Assembly: GCA_964034945.1 (NCBI GenBank)
Contig: OZ035961.1
Coordinates: 74,340,188 to 74,404,187, forward strand
Source: Chrysopilus asiliformis
Lineage: Eukaryota; Arthropoda; Insecta; Diptera; Rhagionidae
Reading direction: 5' to 3'
Length of the DNA: 64,000 nucleotides
Each line of letters starts with the position of its first letter. The first letter of the stretch is position 1. The notes beneath the pieces are model-generated. The model searched no databases. It had not been told where the DNA came from and saw only the letters and a program-made list of their open reading frames with translations. Below, one piece after another: positions 22,803-34,734 of the stretch. The position numbers were made by a program, and so were the translations under genes.

Positions 22803-23072
22803 TCACGAAAGTATCCAACAACCTTGAAAGAGCTAACTCAGAACGCTCTCTCTAAACTATCTACTTGGACAAACAAATGCGGTTTAGCGGTTAATCTGCT
22901 GAAAACCGAAATAGTCCTCTTCACCAGGAAATATAAAATCCCTCAAATAGACCCAACCTCCATAAATGGTACCAGCCTAGCCTGGACAGGCAGGGCCAAA
23001 TACCTGGGTATTATTCTAGATAGGAAGCTAGACTGGAAATTGAATACTCAGGAAAGGATTAAAAAAGCAAGG
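22803..23072 (+). pseudogene. LOA-like LINE RT, post-YADD segment
   Basis: KYPTTLKELTQNALSKLSTW, then GLAVNLLKTEIVLFTRKYKI and AKYLGIILDRKLDWKLN, is the RT thumb of LOA elements, continuing the reading broken at 21737. It stops at ERIKKA, where repeat C begins, and resumes at 24477 as SVALYSCKRAIG. Confidence 0.8.
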
Positions 23073-24476
23073 TGTCTGTCTCGTAGAGACGGCCAGAAGA
23101 CGTGGATCCGCCTACAAGATCGCCAATAGATCTTTAAGTAAGAAATTTTAGTGAAAAGGAAACTAAAGAAACAATTTGATTGACCATAATGTTACGGGAT
23201 TTGACTTTCCGTTTGGTGAATTTTGGCATCTTGTACCTAAAAATCAAATTTCACTTGCAACACAACGAACAATGTTTAATAGGGCATTTTCATAAATGTA
23301 CTCGGAACTTACGCAAATTGCACAAAACATTTTCTTCGTAAACTAAACGAATAACATAAACTGGGTTATTTATTAAGAAAAATCTTTTGTGTTATTTGCA
23401 GAACTTGAATTTATGAAAACGCCCATAGATAAAAAACAAATAAAAATAAAATAAAATTACACGATAAAAGCAACGAAGCAATTTCAATTTAGAGCAACTA
23501 AAAACAGTGTTCAAAACCATGGCCGAATTATACAAGGTCTGTTTGACAGCTCAGTTGCTTCTGGCTCTGACGTCATCGGCAAGAAATTCTTATAGGATTC
23601 AATGGGAATTTTCCCTTTTTATATGAAATATTATTGAAATTAGCGCACACACAATCAACATTAGAAAGAATGCACCGATATTTCTTGCCGATGACGTAGC
23701 AAAATGGTGGCTGTTAAAAAGCAACCAGCAGACCTGTGTTTAATTCGGCCATGCGATCGATGCACATTTTTCCTTCTCCCCCCAAGTTAAGATCGAAATT
23801 GTTTCTCTTTAAAATTTCCGCTCTTGTTCAAAGCGGTTTGTATGCTTTGCATAAAAATGAATGAAAGGTTCGAGCGATGGCTGCTGTTGGGTATGATGCA
23901 CACACACATATAAGTATGCATTTCATTAGTAAGAGAGCGATATCTCGGTCCCAGCATTTAAGTTGTGTTCCCAAACCAAATTAAAACCATAATTTTTTCT
24001 CGTTCTTTGGAGCGTTTTACTGAAATTCTGAAATTCGTTTTCTCGAGAGTGATTTTTATTTTCCATTTTTTTCAATTCCTCCAAAGCGAATTGAACCGAA
24101 ATAATATGAAGAGCCAGAATCAGAACAATCCATTTAGAGAAGAGAAACAATCAAGTTCTATATGAGATTCAATACACACAAAGAAAGCAAAAAAAGAGTA
24201 TACATGTGAAATCTGTACTGCAAGCAGCAGACACAGCATAACAGCGGAGTAAAAATTTTGATTTTGCTTTTTAAATACATAATTGAACATAGTTTAACAT
24301 AACAAAATACCCTATACAATGCTTTAATGTAGCCCTCATCTTATAACACAGGTTTTGTTCAGATGTCACCACAAACTATCGAGTTTCATCGATTGCAAAT
24401 TTGTTATCATGGCAGCAAGCCGATTTTCTAATTTGTACCCCCATTACCAAAATCCAAGACGTCTCCACGTCAAAAA
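23073..24476. mobile_element. Repeat C, copy 1 (inside LOA)
   Basis: The insert begins GCAAGGTGTCTGTCTCGTAG and ends CCAAGACGTCTCCACGTC; both ends recur at 34612 and 36661. It is bounded on both sides by A-rich target sequence (AAAAA), and LOA codons are restored exactly across it. The central part (about 23810-24100) is in opposite orientation to that of copy 2. No terminal inverted repeat, transposase or LINE-like tail is evident, and I cannot assign a class. Small ORFs inside have no domain. Confidence 0.7.
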
Positions 24477-25540
24477 GCCTCTGTGGCCCTCTACTCGTGT
24501 AAACGAGCCATTGGATCAAAATGGGAAATGAAACCACACATGGTTCACCGGCTCTACACGTCCATTATCAGACCCATACTTATGTATGGGGTAATCGTCT
24601 GGTGGACAGCTTTAGGCAAAGCCGTACACCGAGGTTTGCTAGAGAAAATACAAAGAATGGCGTCAGTGTGTATAAGCGGAGCATTGAGAACGACTCCTAC
24701 GAAGGCAGTGGAAACCCTTATACATTTGGTTCCCCTAGACCTATACGGCAAGTAGATGGCGGCATGTGCAGCCATAAGACTAAAAGCCTCATTAACATGG
24801 TATAATACTGAAAAAGGACATTCCAGTATTCTTAAGAATTTTCAGGAAGTCCCGAGAAATATAGATTATACTATATCCAAACCTTTCTTTGAAAGGAACT
24901 TCACCACCATCATCCCTTCCAGGCAAGAATGGGAGGATGGTACTATACAAAACTGTAACACAGTACACTTTGACACAGATGGATCCAAATTGGATGGGAG
25001 AGTGGGCAGGGGGATCTACTCTGGTCATTAAAGATCAGTTAATGCCTCCGCCTACCGGATCACTGTAGTGTATTTTAAGCCAAAATGATGGCAATCAAAG
25101 ACGTCACCGAGTGGCTCAAAAATAATGTTGTATCATCTAGAGATATCTAGCCAAAGCTAGACAAAAAACGCTCCAAAAGACTGCTCTCACTACAACGAAA
25201 CGCGATCAGCACGGTAGTGTGAATAATAACAGGGCATTGCCTTATAGGTAGATATGCCGATAGGCTCGGAGCTCCCTCAAACGATTTTTGTAGAAGCTGT
25301 GGACGAAGAGGAGTCGACAACTCATCTTCTCTGTCATTGCCCAGCACTAGCTCAACGCAGAAGAACTCATTTGGGTGGTTTCTTCCTAAACGATCTGGAA
25401 GACCTAAGCGCCACAAGCGTCGTAGATCTACTCTGCTTCATCAGAAGCTCCAAATGGTTCGAGTTATAGGGAAATGGATCGTTAAGATTCGCGTGGTATC
25501 ACAATGGGTCATTTCTGGCCTAAGTGTGCCTTTTTAGCAG
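24477..25540 (+). pseudogene. LOA-like LINE ORF2 end: thumb, RNase H, C-terminus, 3' UTR
   Basis: SVALYSCKRAIGSKWEMKPH and PILMYGVIVWWTALGKA finish the RT. FDTDGSKLDGRVGRG near 24970-25010 is the RNase H start (catalytic Asp in TDGS). Later broken frames give ITGHCLIGRYADRLG and a CRSCG...HLLCHCPAL motif ending at a stop at 25467-25469. Several stops and frameshifts (about 24750, 25028, 25220, 25290) inactivate it. The 3' UTR ends with CCAACCTAACCTATCC, typical of LOA tails. Confidence 0.75.
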
Positions 25541-25564
25541 CCACTCCAACCTAACCTATCCTAC

Positions 25565-26017
25565 TGGAGCTCGGTACAGGACTTTATAGACTGTAGATTA
25601 GCTGATTTAGAAAATTTTAGAATACTTTCATGGAATGTGCGCAGCCTAGCCTCTATTAATAAATTCCTAAAATTAAAAGAACTCATTGCACAAATCCCGC
25701 AAATACACGTAATAGTTACTGCAAGAAACATGGTTTTCTAAAGGTAACACCCAATTGTATCAGATACCTGGTTATAGAGCTTTACATTCATTTCGTGATG
25801 ATAACTATGGGGGTCTTAGTCTATATGTTGTGGAAGAATTGTCATTTACTGCTTTTTATAATGATTTTACTAACCTCTGTAATTTTATTGGTATACATCT
25901 CAACAGCACTAAATATAAAAGTAAGCCTATGGACATTATAGGATTTTATCGCTCACAAAAATACAAAGTTCATAACTTCCTCGAAAGTTTATCGAACCTC
26001 TTAAATTTAAATAATAA
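25565..26017 (+). pseudogene. CR1-like LINE ORF2 endonuclease, N-part
   Basis: FRILSWNVRSLASINKFLKL near 25620 is the N-terminal endonuclease motif, then a frameshift at about 25730, then YQIPGYRALHSFRDDNYGGL and MDIIGFYRSQ. The domain is interrupted at 26017 by a TAA-flanked MITE and continues at 26498. The stretch upstream belongs to the LOA 3' end, so this LINE starts truncated next to LOA. Confidence 0.7.
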
Positions 26018-26494
26018 AGGAGCCGCTCTATTGCCATGACTTTTTACCATGACAAAAAAATGCAGGAAACTAGAGCAAGATAGACTTATGTAGATCTAAA
26101 AAGGAATGACTGAATACAAGTTAAACGCTATCCCTTCCAGTTTAACAACTTTATAGCAATAATATCAAACCTTATGCTATGAATATAATGTTCAAATTGG
26201 CATGGTAACAAAGCTTTTGAGAAAAAGCTTTTGGCATGCGAAGGAGAAAAATTACATCACGCTATAATAACAGTTTGAATGTGTCCGTGCTTACTATTCA
26301 CTTACAGGGACAATGTGTGATTGTATTAGAAATCGCCATAAAATCGCCATAACAAAAGAGGAGAAATTATTTTTGCATTTGCCGACAAATTTTTGCAGTT
26401 GATTCTTATCTCCCTTTCTCGCCAAGGCATCTTCACATAAATGTGTCTCATTTTTTTTGTCATGGTAAAAAGTCATGGCAATGGAGCGGCTCCT
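26018..26494. mobile_element. Harbinger-type MITE with TAA duplication
   Basis: Ends form a nearly perfect inverted repeat of about 45 bp starting AGGAGCCGCTC, with ATTGCCATGACTTTTTACCA following. TAA flanks both sides (26015-26017 and 26495-26497), the target duplication expected of PIF/Harbinger elements. No transposase is encoded. The insert splits the LINE endonuclease, which reads on correctly on either side. Confidence 0.8.
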
Positions 26495-26497
26495 TAA

Positions 26498-26935
26498 TTC
26501 ACCTTGTTTCTTGCTAGGGGATTCAAATACCAATACTTTCAGTAGATGTCAATTTTCCCTACTATATTTTGAGAATCGAAATTGTCACAACTTTGATATA
26601 TGTAATACCAGACAAACCTCGGAGAGTTGCATTGATCATGTTTATACGAACCTAGAAGAACAATAATCTACTTTGGTTAGTGCATGTCAAAGGTATAGGC
26701 ATCAAACTCAACAAGTTTAAAGTTACTACAAAAACATTTATTGATTATGAAGCGTTAAATATCAAACTTAGTATTTTTTTTGAAACAACTGATTTGTCTA
26801 ATTTCACTAATCCTAATACATTCAATGACTTTATGTATGACAACATAGCCATTTTCATGTCCCAGTTAACTTCAACCAAAACAATTAAGCTAAACTGTAA
26901 AGCTCTATTAACACCCTGGATAAACCATTAATTTT
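26498..26935 (+). pseudogene. CR1-like LINE endonuclease C-part and linker
   Basis: CFLLGDSNTNTFSRCQ carries the GDxN catalytic motif, and SESCIDHVYTN follows. A frameshift at about 26665 leads to the EN-RT linker frame 26680-26931. This is the continuation of 25565-26017. Confidence 0.7.
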
Positions 26936-26974
26936 TATTAATTTGACAGACTTAGTCAAATTAATAAAAATTAA
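26928..26974. repeat. Perfect 20-bp hairpin
   Basis: TTAATTTTTATTAATTTGAC at 26928-26947 is followed by a 7-base loop and its exact reverse complement. It sits in the LINE linker and creates a stop in the reading frame. A perfect arm in otherwise degraded sequence suggests a recent local template-switch. Confidence 0.9.
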
Positions 26975-27141
26975 AAAAAAGTTGAGGCGCAAACTAAAAA
27001 GAAATCCGCAAAGTTCAATTTATACGAATAAATAATCTTGTCAATAATCTTAAGGCGTGCCGTGAGACTTATTTAGAAAATAACCTCAAAGGTTGCAAAG
27101 ATAGTGGAAATTTTATTGATGTATGGAAATTTTTAAATAAA

Positions 27142-28098
27142 ATGTTAGGCAAATCAGGTAGTACGAACATCGATCAGTTAATCACTAAAACGGATGAAAT
27201 TGTGCACTCTGATATTGAAATTGCTGAGACCCTCAACAAGTATTTTGTCTCTGTTGTAAGCACAGGAAAGCCATCTGATTGCGATGACTTTAACTGTTAT
27301 AATACCATCTCAGAAAGTTCTAATGATCTTGGATTTTGTCCCACTGATTGTGATGAAGTGTCACAAATTATTTCCTTTCTTGATAACAGTCCAAGCTCGG
27401 GATTTGATAAACTCAATTCTAGACTTTTAAAAGCTAATCTACAACTATTCTCTATGCTGATAAGTATTTTATTTAACTTAATTATCAAAACTATACCCAT
27501 AGTAAGCAAGATTATAGAAAAACTAATCTCGAAACGTTTGATTGAATTTTTGAATGAACTCAACTTTTTCTATACTCATCAATATGGGTTTCGCGTAGGA
27601 TCAGGCACCAATGCTGCGATTGATCAAATAGTTGGCTCTATTTGCGAAAATTTTGATAATAAATGTCTGGTGCGAGGTTTATTTCTAGATTTACAAAAGG
27701 CCTTTGATAAAATAGACCATCTAATACTCCTAATATTCCACAGTTATTTAACAGATAGATTTCAATTTGTCACTTATAAAGGTAACAGTAGTAGTTTAAA
27801 ACCAGTGAATTGTGGGATTTCACAGGGAATTGTCCTTGGGCCAATACTTTTTTTAATTTTCGTAAATGATATATCCAGGATTCCCATTTCAGGAAAGATA
27901 ATATGGTTTGCTGATGATACGTCTTTATTTTACCCAGCTAAGAATGAGGCAGAGATACGGGACAATATGATTTTTGACCTCTCTATTCTTATGAACTACT
28001 TAAAGAATAATAGACTATGTTTAAATTTAAAAAATACTGTTTTTACCATTTTCCGACCTGTGGGCAAAGAAATTATTCCATTTAATCTCAACTTTTAA
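27142..28098 (+). pseudogene. CR1-like LINE reverse transcriptase, internally deleted
   Basis: The 318-residue frame holds SSGFDKLNSRLLKANLQ, then jumps to PIVSKIIEKLISKRLIEFL, so the segment with the NYRPIS-type motif is missing. It continues with YGFRVGSGTNAAI, LFLDLQKAFDKIDH (catalytic Asp), ISQGIVLGPILFLIFVNDI and IWFADDTSLF (FADD). A second deletion follows KAFDKIDH. The frame remains open across both deletions by chance. The RT cannot be active. Confidence 0.8.
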
Positions 28099-28470
28099 GA
28101 TACTGTGATACCAGAATGTTCTGTTGTTAAATATCTTGGTATACATCTTAACTACAATTTAAATTGGAGTGAAACAAATTATTCTATATATATTTAAATC
28201 CATCCATAATTTTCACTATAACACTATTCAACTTCAATGGGTAATTCACACGTTAAATACTAGGCATAGACATTACAGAAATTTAACAGATAGCAGTCCG
28301 AGAATTGAGCTCACGAAGCAAAGAATACAACATATTGGTTGTTTATTGTATAATATGTTACCTTCCCCAATAAAACTTAATAATTCGATCATATCTTTTA
28401 AAGGACAATTGGATAATTGGATTAGAGAAGTTTACTTACCTAATCACACCTTTATGCATCACCTTTAAGT
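28099..28470 (+). pseudogene. CR1-like LINE ORF2 C-terminus
   Basis: After a stop at 28098, VVKYLGIHLNYNLNWSE and then frame 28169-28468 (RIELTKQRIQHIGCLLYNML and SIISFKGQLDNWIRE) give the conserved C-terminal tail of CR1/jockey-group ORF2. A deletion removed the thumb between them. The element ends close to 28500, where inverted family B starts. Confidence 0.65.
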
Positions 28471-28499
28471 GGAGACTAGTCAGTGATCCTATCTGCATG

Positions 28500-29405
28500 C
28501 ATATATCATATTTTTATTTTCTTCTACGGAGTATAATCAAGTATTGTGTTCATGAAAAATTTCGACCTCTTAATTTTGCCTAAAAAACATTTCCCGATCA
28601 CTCCTGAGTCGATTGGAGTCATATTAAAAAAATGTCTTTCTGTCTGTCAGTCTGTGTACAAGATTTCTCAAAAACTAATAAACCTAGCGCCATGAAATTT
28701 TATGGGCATGTTAGGTCCTGAAATGGGACGATCCTATCAACTTTTAGTGGAAATTCGTTAACCGGAAGTATCCAAAATGGCGGTTTTTCAAAAATCGCAA
28801 TTTCGTTTTTCTCGATTTACTCCCAAACTACGCGTTTTTTAGTGGCCTTAAGTATGACAAAACTTGGAGAAAATAAAATTCCCCACACTTTTGTCTTTAG
28901 CTATAACTCGATATCTCCACCTGTTATCGAGATAAACCGTTATTTCCAAAAAAAAAAAACAGTTTTTTGTGGTTATCCCGAAAATTAACGGGTTTTTGCT
29001 GACTGAATGTATGAAGTGAATTAATGAGAATGGCATTCTGCACAATTTTGTTTCTCACCGTTATCCGTTATCTTTTGCCGTTATTGAGATATTTAGATTA
29101 AAATATAAAAAAATATATTTTTGCAAATTACTTGCAAACTAACGATTTTTCGACAAATTAATTTAAGGAAGAATTGGAGATGCTAAAATTTTCTACCTCT
29201 TTGCCATTTACCGTAAATTGATATCTTTTACAGTTCTCAAGTTATCTCAAATTTTGTACGTTTTTGATATTTTTGAAGAAACCAAGAATTTATTGGGAGG
29301 TCGTCTTAGGTTGACAACGCGACAGGGCTCTAGCGTAAATTGCACAGGGTCGTAGATTTTGTTGAAGAAAGTTTTGTGTGGACCACAACTGATATTTTTA
29401 TTTTT
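28500..29405 (-). mobile_element. Family B repeat, inverted copy with collapsed array
   Basis: Reverse complement of 8700-10990, from CTTCTACGGAGTATAATCAA to AAACTTTCTTCAACAAAATC. At the position of the 1.4 kb array there are only about two to three units (CTGTCTGTCAGTCTGTG near 28640). The minus frame at 28848-29045 has no domain. Confidence 0.85.
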
Positions 29406-29696
29406 CATTCATACTTATTAATATCAATAAATTTTTATATGAGCAATTAATCTAAATCAAACTAGATCAAGCTAAGGTCTTTTACTAATCATATTAATAA
29501 GTGCTTAAAGACAGTATTAAGGAGTTTGAAATCTTTAAAAAAAAATGAAATTAATCAATTATAAAGTTGAAGAGTAAATCAAATTATTATAAAATTAGCA
29601 TTAGATATTTTGAATTATAAAGTTTCTGCCAGGTGACACATGCTTCTGAAAGCTTTTGCGCAGAAGCATTAACTGAATTTATGTACATAGTTATTA
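29406..29696. other. AT-rich spacer
   Basis: No feature recognised between inverted family B and the TA-flanked element. Confidence 0.5.
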
Positions 29697-30796
29697 CACT
29701 GAGCGAAAAAGTCATAGAAAACGCATATGAATTCGTATGTTTCCACTATAAAAGGGCGCCATTGCGCAAAATTGTAAGATTTACATTGAGCAATGTGAAA
29801 CACGGCCGCATTGTGAATTCAACATTTTGCCATATGAATTGATACCCATATTGTGCATTTTAAGCAGCAAATATGCGGCGTTTTCTTTCTTCCTCGAATG
29901 GTTACTTAGCTTGGTGAGTGAACAGAGATGAACAAATTAAAACGTAAACAGAAAGCGAACAAGAAAAATCTAATGGCGATAAATTAATCGAAACTTTTTG
30001 TGGAGTATTATTTTATAATGGACTTTTCCTCCGATTGCATGTCGTGATTTTAGTTGCCACGAAAATTTTTCGGCAATATTGGATCTGAAATTTAAACAGA
30101 TTTTAATGGGCCATCAAATTATTTAGTTTTTAATGAAAAATTTCTTTAATTTTATTTTACCGGTCAAATTTATTTTTTCTTTTGCAATGAAATTTTGATG
30201 CCAATAAAATTATGCTGTTTCAAAAATGTCTGCTATCCACTTTTTATGCAATATCCTTCAGTCATTCGGCTGAAATAAGAAATTTAATTCTCGAAGCGAA
30301 ATCGTTTGCATTAAATGTCAATGGGAAATATGGCGGCTGAAGGCATCAACTTTTTACATTTGAAAATACAAAATTAACCTCACAAAAATATAAAAGTATA
30401 AGTTGAAATGCATGATTTTATAGTCGAAAAATGTAATTTCGCATGTAAGTCGAAAAATGTAAAGTCGAAAAATGTAATTTCGGATTTTATTAACTCACAT
30501 GTATTAAATGATATGGAAAATTGTAAAATTTACAAATCTTCAATGTAAAATGATAAATGATTTATATTATTTTGTATTTTACTCTGGGTTTTTCAATAGT
30601 ACATATCAATTCATCAACAAACAATGTAAAATTTACCATGAAAACATAGTTTTCCCTGTTTTCATATTAATGTATATGTAAGATCAATAAGTTTATATTG
30701 AAAATTGCGTGCTTTTCCAATTTGGGGAAAGTTTTTACAATGCGAAGATTTACAATGCATCATTGTAAATATCGCAATGGGGTATTTCTCTCAGTG
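29697..30796. mobile_element. Candidate TA-flanked element, CACTGAG ends
   Basis: The left end reads TA-CACTGAGCGAAAA and the right end TTTCTCTCAGTG-TA, a short inverted repeat flanked by TA. Subterminal GTAAGATTTACA/TGTAAATC-type words occur near both ends. No transposase. The short TIR leaves the call tentative. Inside, TCGAAAAATGTAA recurs three times near 30425-30480. Confidence 0.45.
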
Positions 30797-30822
30797 TACC
30801 ATGTGAATTTTATATATCCCTG

Positions 30823-31407
30823 TTATTTGAAAAATGAATTGAAAAAAAAAACGCCAGTACCAATAACGAAATGGGTCCCATTTATATCTTTTGCCGTTTT
30901 CCAGAACTCTTTTGAGCTTTTGGTACAGCTCAAACTATAAGCTTGACTATTTTCATATTTGATTTTTTTGGTACGACATATACTTTTATATTGAGTGTTA
31001 GCTTCAATATACCAATTCCTCAGAACGTGATTTCTCTCGGGCTCGCATACAGTCTTTGTCAAACCACTTCTGTTTAAACTAATACAAGATACTAATTGTG
31101 TTGAAAATGTTTCACACTTCTCCGTGCTTTCATTCATCTGCGCAAGTAGTCCGTCTAAAGATCTTCGGTAAGAGTCAGTGTCTTCATTCTTCCATTTTAG
31201 CCGTGGAAGGAGGTTTAGTTTCCTTTCGTTATTAATATTTGCGCATTTCCACTCAACAACAGCTGGAAGATGATCAGAATAGGTTTTGCATTGCACTTCA
31301 ATTTTACTTATTAATGCAGTCCAATTGTTATTCGTAGTCGACAATCGATCGTCCTTGACCTCCGATGAATTTATGGTGTCCTTCGTAGTCTCCCTGAGTA
31401 CAGCCAT
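30823..31407 (-). pseudogene. L2-like LINE ORF2: endonuclease end and EN-RT linker
   Basis: The frame contains KTYSDHLPAVVEWKC, the SDH catalytic motif closing an APE endonuclease, then LPRLKWKNEDTDSYRRSLD and the linker SSKEFWKTAKDINGT that precedes RT in L2/CR1-group LINEs. It is cut at 30840 before the RT. It may be part of the LINE whose endonuclease N-part is at 36994-37439, with element X inserted between (inference). Confidence 0.65.
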
Positions 31408-31414
31408 TTAAGAC

Positions 31415-31580
31415 AATACTGCTTCGCGGTTCATCCCCCTTCGCAGGTCGGCCTACGGCCTCACCCCTCACGCTTGAATTGTTGGAATTTTATGTATGGA
31501 GATGTTACGTAAAATTATTTAAATATATTTCAGCTCTCGCCTTCCTCTTTACTCGGCCTTCGGCCTCGAGTCAAATGCAT
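31415..31580 (-). mobile_element. Helitron 3'-end fragment
   Basis: GCTTCGCGGTTCATCCCCC and two GGCCT(A/T)CGGCCT hairpin words (31454, 31557) match the 3' subterminal region of the Helitron at 55383-56455, where GCGGTTCATCCCC and CGGCCTTCGGCCT recur. The terminal CTAG is missing. Confidence 0.55.
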
Positions 31581-31804
31581 ATAGTTAACCCAAAAAAGGG
31601 AAATTTTTTTAGAGACATTTTTCTTTGTGACCCAATGGTGTATTACAAAATCGTACTGTTTACTTACAATATATTCAATAACGGTAAAAGGTGGTCATCC
31701 ACACGGCGAAAGACAATATTGTGGGAAATGTCGTTCTTTTTCATTCATGTCATACATTGAAGCACCAAATCCCTTTAGAATTGCAGAAGATAGCAGGTGA
31801 GGGC

Positions 31805-31986
31805 TATACATAACGATGGTATCTATACTGTTTTTCGCAGTATTATATTGTTTTTCAGACTCCAATACTGCATTACTGCTTTTTTCCCCAAAATACTGTA
31901 TTTAAATACTCAGAAAACTTTAATTCTTTAACGTTTCGGAATTCAAATTTATTAATAGCAATGCAAAACGTCAGTGGCAACACAAA
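31805..31986 (+). repeat. Inverted fragment of X 3' segment
   Basis: CTATACATAACGATGGTATC followed by ACTGTTTTTCGCAGTATT matches X at about 8020-8120 in plus orientation, opposite to the adjacent X copy. Part of a rearranged X 3' end. Confidence 0.5.
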
Positions 31987-32639
31987 ACAGTGGCAACACA
32001 TGGCAAGTGTAAATACATTCAAACGACGAACAGCGAAGTATTGATGGCAACATGTCATATAGATTCGCTTCTTCCTTTCCCCATCGATTACTGTCTTGTC
32101 ATTATTAATCCTTCTTCAGAACGCGTTACTTTGATTTTGCTTTCCATTGTTAATTTAAAAGAATAAAAATGTCGAAATTAAGAGCAAAGACACAAATTTT
32201 AATTGAATAAAATTTATACTGCGAAAAATACTGTTTTTTCAAATCGATTTACTGCTTTTTTAAATTTTTAGGTGAAATATACTGTTTTTTGGTAAAAAAG
32301 ATACCATCGTTAGCTATACATAAAAAGGAGGGGTAGATATTAGTGAGCAAAAATTTTTCCTGCGGGCTGACCTCTCTCATGGTGAAAACCGGATCCGAAA
32401 CCCTGAAGCGCATAAAGAGGTTTCAAGAGAGGGAAAGGGGTTGCTATTAAACTGGATCCGACACCCTTGAGTAAGAGATATCAGAAGAAACGGGGATTGA
32501 CATCAAAAAGAATCATATCCTTTATTCTGTCAATAACTGTACCTGTGTGCAAAGTTTTTTGCGTGATGCCGAAACAAACATTCAGACAAACAGACAGAAA
32601 GACCGACCGACATACAGACAGACGGACAAACATAAATTT

Positions 32640-33178
32640 TTAGCATAACAAAACCTATAATTGCCAGTCTGGCAATTATTAGAAACTCGTATAGTGATAT
32701 TCCTATCAAAATTGGAACAGTTGTATCAAAATTCCAGTTTGAAGTCAAACTTTCCAATAAGATTTTTTAAAATTTGTTCCAATAGGATTTTGATGTATGG
32801 GAGTTTTATTTAGGATCATATCCTAAATAACTTTTGTTCTTGGACTTTTTAGATAAGATGCACCGTTTTTGAGATATTCGCAAAAAACGTTTTCGTTCGT
32901 ATAATAGTCAATTTTTGTCCATTAACGAACTTAGCCTCGCATTTTGCGAAAAACGGATCTGCACAAAATTTCAAGTCTCTAGCTCAATCCGTGCGCCCGC
33001 AATCCGCCCCACAGACAGACGGACAGACAGACAGACGGACGGACGGACGGACGGACGGACATGCAGAAATTAATTATTTTTATCATTCTAAACACACTGG
33101 TGTAATACATTTTTATTTGTGATGACGGGGTCTTGGCGTTACAAACGGTAAGGCAAAGTTAATATACCCTTTTGTTTC
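32640..33178 (-). mobile_element. Family A unit in X copy 2
   Basis: Runs from AACCTATAATTGCCAGTCTG to GGTAAGGCAAAGTTAATATA on the plus strand, with a (GGAC)n core (CGGACGGACGGACGGAC near 33040). The core is longer than that of the copy at 7132. Confidence 0.7.
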
Positions 33179-34734
33179 AGTATTATACGACCAAATACAT
33201 CAATGTATGTCAATATTTTTGAGAAAATCCAAAATTACAAAAATTGTCCCCCTTACAGTTTTTATAATATGGATGGGAAAAAAGTAAAGTGGACACATCT
33301 ACAGATAGAGAGCTTTCATTTAAAAAAAGAATAATCAAAATCGATTATAAGCTGGAGCTGTGTCGAAAGAAATACATACAAAATCGCTTTGCCTTTTAAA
33401 TATATAGATTCGTGATCAGCGACCCCGAAAACCCCCTAATGACATTTTTTCCCGGAACACGTTTATTTTCTAAAAGTTATTTCTTGCATTTGCATTATCC
33501 TTACAGGACCTTCCGTTTTGAATTTTGAAAATCTAACACCGGATTCGTGATCAGCGACCCCAAAAACCCCCGAGTGATACTTTTCAGCCTCCTATTGAGC
33601 AGGATTCATGGCGAAAATCACGGTTTAAAAACACCCAAACCCCCTTTACCCCCCGTTCACCCCCTTAGCGCTAAAATTTCGAAAAATCTCACCTTAGTGA
33701 GCGCCTACGCGATGGTTGGGACATACTCTGAAAGTGTCAAGTCTCTATCTTCAGGGGTTTGGGCTGGGCGTCAGGTTAAACGATTTTATATATAGAGAAG
33801 ATGGTTTTCACTTTTTCCAATAAAAGACGATGCGTAACAGATATTTTTAATTTTACGTATAAAAAACTCAATTTCAACAAAAAAATAAATAAAATAGAAT
33901 AAAAATATTTTGCCACCGCTCAGAATTGAACCCGGACCTGGCGTGATGTAGTTTACACTTATTCAGTAGTAAGAATATAAATTTTAAAGATAAATTAAGT
34001 AATAAAAAACAGGCAGTCATTGGGGACTGCCAACAGAAGTGAAAACAATAATATATGTAAGGTAATAATTATATTGTCGTGTATTTATACCTATATATTT
34101 TTCAACCTGAAACTTTGAAAATATATGCTAATAAGCAGTAAATTTCAAATAAAAGTCAATATGCATATTAAGGTTTGAATTCCTGAGCAGCACATGATTT
34201 GCTTATACAACAAATAGCTAGAGATATTTAATTCTTTCTGTATAAGAATGTCACGTGCTGTTCAGAAATTTTCTGTGTAATTTTATTTTGCTGTATGATA
34301 TTTTCAAAAAAAAATCGATTTTTTCTGTATAAAAAAATCAAATGAAAGCAAATCAGCATTCTTAAGCTGTTAAATTAGCATGTCGGTGACGCGAACTCAA
34401 GGTTTTACCCATCCAAAAATCGCACAACGCGCCTGAATAAAATAAACAATTTAAGGTAAAAAAAAATTAAAAAAAAAACATTTTGTCACCACTCGGAATC
34501 GAACCCGCACATCTGGCGCATTGTAGTCTAACACTTATTCAGGAGTAAAAATGTAAACTTAAAGATAAATTAAGTAATAAAATATTAATAAAAGTAAATA
34601 AATCAACAAAAAAGCAAGGTGTCTGTCTCGTAGAGACGGCCAGAAGACGTGGATCCGCCTACACCGATCGCCAATAGATATTTAAGTAAGAAAGTTTAGT
34701 GAAAAGGAAATTAAGGAAACTAATTTTTATTTAA

